Shown: positions 3,729-5,802 of the stretch, piece by piece
Layout of the letters: every line of letters starts with the position of its first letter
How positions within the stretch are numbered: position 1 is the stretch's first letter
Source of the DNA: Dehalococcoidia bacterium
GTDB taxonomy: Bacteria > Chloroflexota > Dehalococcoidia > Dehalococcoidales > Fen-1064
Assembly: GCA_003153955.1 (NCBI GenBank)
Contig: PMCB01000121.1
Span: forward strand, 20,558-26,359
Direction of reading: 5' to 3'
Length of the DNA: 5,802 nucleotides
Notes under the pieces: generated by a model
Seen by the model: only the letters and a program-made list of their open reading frames with translations
Told to the model about the DNA's origin: nothing
Databases searched by the model: none
Made by a program: the position numbers and the translations under genes

Positions 3729-5095
3729 AATTTTTTAAAAGCATCCGCACCCGGTTGACCCTTTGGTATCTGGCAATCATCGTTGTTTTGCTGTTGATGT
3801 TCAGTTCCGTGGCATATTTTATGCTGTATTACAACCTTTACAACAACCTTGACAATGCATTACAGAACCGGGCAAATTCTTTATCCGGTGCAACTGTGGT
3901 CATCCCAAGGTCAAACGAACTGTTGATGTCCTTTGACGCCAACGGCACGATGACACAGCAAATCGGCGGGGTAATTGTTGACACCTCCAAATTGAGCGAC
4001 ATGATTAAAAAGGCTATCGCCGGCCAAAACACTTACCTCACTGCCACAGGTACTGAAAATCAGCAGGTCCGGTTATATGCCACCGCTTTTTTTAATCCTT
4101 TTAACGGCCAGCCGGTAGTCATTGTCGTGGGTCAAACAACAACTGAAATCACCGGAGTTTTACACACATTTATCTATGTCATGGTCTTTGCCATGGTCGG
4201 CGTGATTGTTCTGGCAGGGCTGGGAGGCTTGTTCCTGGCGGAACGCGCGTTGAAACCCGTTCAGCAAATCACCAAAACCGCCCGGAAGATCGAAGGCAGC
4301 GACTTGAGTCAGCGCATCGACGTAAAAACCGACGACGAACTGGGCCGGTTAGCCGCGACGCTGAATGAAATGATCGGCCGTCTGGAAGAGTCGTTTAACC
4401 GCCAGCGCCAATTCACCGCGGACGCTTCCCACGAATTACGCACCCCGCTGGCAATCATGCAGGCGGAGGCAACTTTAGCCCTGAGCAAAGAACGGACCCC
4501 GGATGACTACCGTAAATCCCTGGAAACCATTTCGCAGGAATCGGACTATATGTCATCGGTCATCGGCAAATTGCTCTTTCTGGCGCGCAGCGATGCCGGT
4601 AAAGAACAGCTTAATTTTGAGGGCGTCGACCTGAAGGAACTGATTACCGGCCTCTCCGCTAACATCGAAGTCCTTGCTCAGGATAAAGGGATAAAATTCG
4701 CGGTAGATGCCAAAGAAGAACTGACGGTGAATGGCGACAAAGTCAAGTTGCGCCAGCTTTTCATCAACATTCTGGAAAATGCTGTCCGCTACACTCCCGC
4801 CGACGGTCATATTTCCGTCTCCCTGGTAAAACAGGAATCAAACGCGGTGGTTTCAATCACTGACACCGGCATCAGCATCCCGGCAGAACACCTGCCGCAT
4901 ATCTTTGAACGCTTCTACCGTGTTGATAAAGCCCGCGCCCGGGCTGACGGCGGAGTGGGTCTGGGGCTGGCCATCGCCAAAATTATCGCTGAATCTCACA
5001 AAGGCACGATTGGGGTCGAAAGTGAAGTCGGCAAAGGCACTACCTTTACCATCTCCCTCCCGCTGAAAGGCCCGGAAGACCCTGCGGCTGCTTAG
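3725..5095 (+). CDS. Membrane sensor histidine kinase (HAMP, HisKA, HATPase_c)
   Basis: 456 residues, a class I sensor kinase that autophosphorylates on His and passes phosphate to the upstream regulator. Order of parts: transmembrane helix 1 at about 12-35; an extracytoplasmic sensor of about 110 residues (36-146) with no recognised fold; transmembrane helix 2 at about 147-171; HAMP at about 172-225 (ALKPVQQIT...); HisKA with His236 in DASHELRTPLA; N-box NILENAVRYTP with Asn348 and Asn352; G1 box DTGIS at 380-384; F-box HIFERFYRVDKAR at 392-404; G2 box GGVGLGLAIAK at 409-419; and a final GKGTTF. The G1 box has Ser where the second Gly of DxGxG is usual. The layout and F-box resemble heavy-metal/CopS-like kinases. 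The start ATG overlaps the regulator stop by 4 bases and has no Shine-Dalgarno of its own. The Pro/Ala-rich tail (GPEDPAAA) is short and unconserved. Confidence 0.95.
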   Translation: MKFFKSIRTRLTLWYLAIIVVLLLMFSSVAYFMLYYNLYNNLDNALQNRANSLSGATVVIPRSNELLMSFDANGTMTQQIGGVIVDTSKLSDMIKKAIAGQNTYLTATGTENQQVRLYATAFFNPFNGQPVVIVVGQTTTEITGVLHTFIYVMVFAMVGVIVLAGLGGLFLAERALKPVQQITKTARKIEGSDLSQRIDVKTDDELGRLAATLNEMIGRLEESFNRQRQFTADASHELRTPLAIMQAEATLALSKERTPDDYRKSLETISQESDYMSSVIGKLLFLARSDAGKEQLNFEGVDLKELITGLSANIEVLAQDKGIKFAVDAKEELTVNGDKVKLRQLFINILENAVRYTPADGHISVSLVKQESNAVVSITDTGISIPAEHLPHIFERFYRVDKARARADGGVGLGLAIAKIIAESHKGTIGVESEVGKGTTFTISLPLKGPEDPAAA

Positions 5096-5131
5096 ACTAC
5101 GGTTCTTTTTGAAATAATCTCGCTCTTGTCG

Positions 5132-5149
5132 TTCCCGCGAACGCGGGAA
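5132..5149. repeat. REP-like palindrome TTCCCGCG-AA-CGCGGGAA
   Basis: A perfect 8-bp inverted repeat with a 2-base centre (in RNA more likely 7 bp with a GAAC loop). With its flanks (GTCG before, TCCATC after) it matches the common 'GTCATTCCCGCGAAAGCGGGAATCC' type of dispersed palindromic repeat seen between genes in many bacterial genomes. There is no T-run on either side, so it is not a normal intrinsic terminator, though such elements can slow polymerase or protect 3' ends of convergent transcripts. Confidence 0.65.
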
Positions 5150-5236
5150 TCCATCTTGTATCACACCCGTCTTGACCTGGGTCTGCTGCAATGAGTAGTA
5201 CCGCAGGGAGGGGCGGCACAACTTAGTGTTTAGAAT

Positions 5237-5253
5237 TCCGATATTCGGATTTT
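5237..5253 (+). terminator. Weak candidate terminator of the two-component operon
   Basis: TCCGA-TAT-TCGGA (5237-5249) followed by TTTT (5250-5253). The 5-bp stem and 4-base T-run are small, and the hairpin lies about 140 bases past the kinase stop. On the minus strand the same stem, soon after the ligase stop, has no T-run. Confidence 0.25.
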
Positions 5254-5259
5254 ATCAGC

Positions 5260-5802
5260 TCAACAAGCCTTGCTGCTCGACGAACCCTTGTATTTTTCCC
5301 TCAGCTTCGGCTTTTCTATCTTGCCTGTCGGGTTGCGCGGTACTTTGCCGAAGAAAATCCTTCGGGGCCGTTTGAAATGGGCCAGGTTTTTGGCGCAAAA
5401 GTCAATCAATTCCGCCTCGGTCAAAGTCACCCCGGGTTTGATGTCCACTACCGCCGCCGCAATCTCCCCCAGCCTTTCATCGGGGATGCCGATTATCGCC
5501 GCGTCGTAAATCCCGGGATGGTTGTGCAGTATTTCTTCAATTTCCACCGGGTAAATATTTTCTCCGCCGGTGATGATTACGTCTTTTTTCCGGTCGGTAA
5601 TCCAGAAAAATCCATCCTCATCCACCCGCCCGATGTCGCCGGTATATAACCACCCGTCTTTCAGTGTTTCCGCTGTTTTCTGCTGGTTCTTGTAATACTC
5701 ACGCATCACGCCGGCGCCTTTGACGATAATTTCGCCGTTTTGCCCCTGCGGCACATCCCGCCCTTTGTCGTCGACAATCCGCGCCTGCCAGCTGTAGCCC
5801 GG
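5260..5802 (-). CDS. AMP-dependent acyl-CoA synthetase/ligase, C-terminal 180 residues (partial at right edge)
   Basis: The frame is open from the right edge (PGYSWQARIVDDKGRD...) to TGA at 5262-5260, so the start lies outside the window; an internal GTG at 5754 is not a true start. The family activates a carboxylic acid with ATP to an acyl-adenylate and then forms the CoA thioester. In visible-residue numbering the motifs are GEIIVKG (23-29), WLYTGD at 51-56 with the Asp that binds ribose, ITDRKKDVIITGGENIYP at 68-85 with the hinge Asp70 and the conserved GGENIYP, EIEEIL at 87-92, and PRNPTGKIEKPKLRE at 155-169 with the adenylation Lys161. The spacing is normal, with no break. The long-chain or medium-chain fatty-acid class fits the ENIYP form, but the substrate pocket lies mostly in the missing part. 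The tail (GSSSSKAC) is unconserved. Confidence 0.93.
   Translation of the reverse strand, partial: PGYSWQARIVDDKGRDVPQGQNGEIIVKGAGVMREYYKNQQKTAETLKDGWLYTGDIGRVDEDGFFWITDRKKDVIITGGENIYPVEIEEILHNHPGIYDAAIIGIPDERLGEIAAAVVDIKPGVTLTEAELIDFCAKNLAHFKRPRRIFFGKVPRNPTGKIEKPKLREKYKGSSSSKAC

Larger units (their letters stand above)
5096..5259. other. Intergenic region between convergent kinase and ligase genes
   Basis: 164 bases between the kinase stop and the ligase stop, with genes converging. It holds a REP-like palindrome (5132-5149), a stretch around 5190-5220 (GCAATGAGTAGTACCGCAGG and following) that has the look of degenerate dispersed-repeat DNA, and a short hairpin (5237-5249). No gene on either strand is convincing. 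Confidence 0.5.

Noticed and set aside
4853..5221. 122-residue minus-strand frame over the kinase end and intergenic repeat
   Set aside because: Most of it is antisense to the conserved kinase ATPase domain, and its start lies in repeat-like DNA without a ribosome binding site.

Overview
The window reads as a chromosomal segment of roughly balanced base composition from a bacterium with strong AGGAGG-type ribosome binding sites and TATAAT-type promoters. The gene set and protein flavour (tandem FKBP lipoprotein, stand-alone Smr protein, Maf, a large serine recombinase end, a short lmo0937-type membrane protein) would fit an anaerobic Chloroflexota such as Dehalococcoidia. That placement is a family-level impression from memory, not a demonstrated assignment.

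Layout. (1) Positions 2-289, + strand: the C-terminal end of what looks like a large serine recombinase, cut by the left edge. (2) Positions 397-2069, - strand: a probable three-gene unit transcribed leftward in the order Smr-domain protein, secreted tandem-FKBP lipoprotein, Maf nucleotide pyrophosphatase, from an extended -10 promoter next to the Smr start. (3) Positions 2276-2565, + strand: two very small genes, a 51-residue lmo0937/DUF5670-like membrane protein and an unrecognised basic 35-residue protein, each with a good ribosome binding site, behind a promoter that carries two 11-bp-spaced GTCAT elements upstream. (4) Positions 2648-2857, - strand: an unrecognised 69-residue two-helix membrane protein. 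(5) Positions 3057-5095, + strand: an OmpR/PhoB-type response regulator and its membrane histidine kinase, overlapping by ATGA, behind a promoter whose -35 region is replaced by four direct heptamers (consensus CGTTCAT) at exact 11-bp period. (6) Positions 5096-5259: an intergenic stretch with a REP-like palindrome. (7) Positions 5260-5802, - strand: the C-terminal 180 residues of an acyl-CoA synthetase/AMP-dependent ligase, cut by the right edge.

The most interesting part is the centre. The two-component system sits beside three small membrane-type or basic proteins. Its own promoter and that of the small-protein pair share the same 11-bp-period TCAT element, the kind of site that OmpR/PhoB regulators bind. 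The working inference is a local envelope-stress or metal-sensing module in which the regulator activates itself and the neighbouring small genes. Nothing in the sequence identifies the stimulus.

No tRNA, rRNA, CRISPR array or complete insertion sequence was seen.
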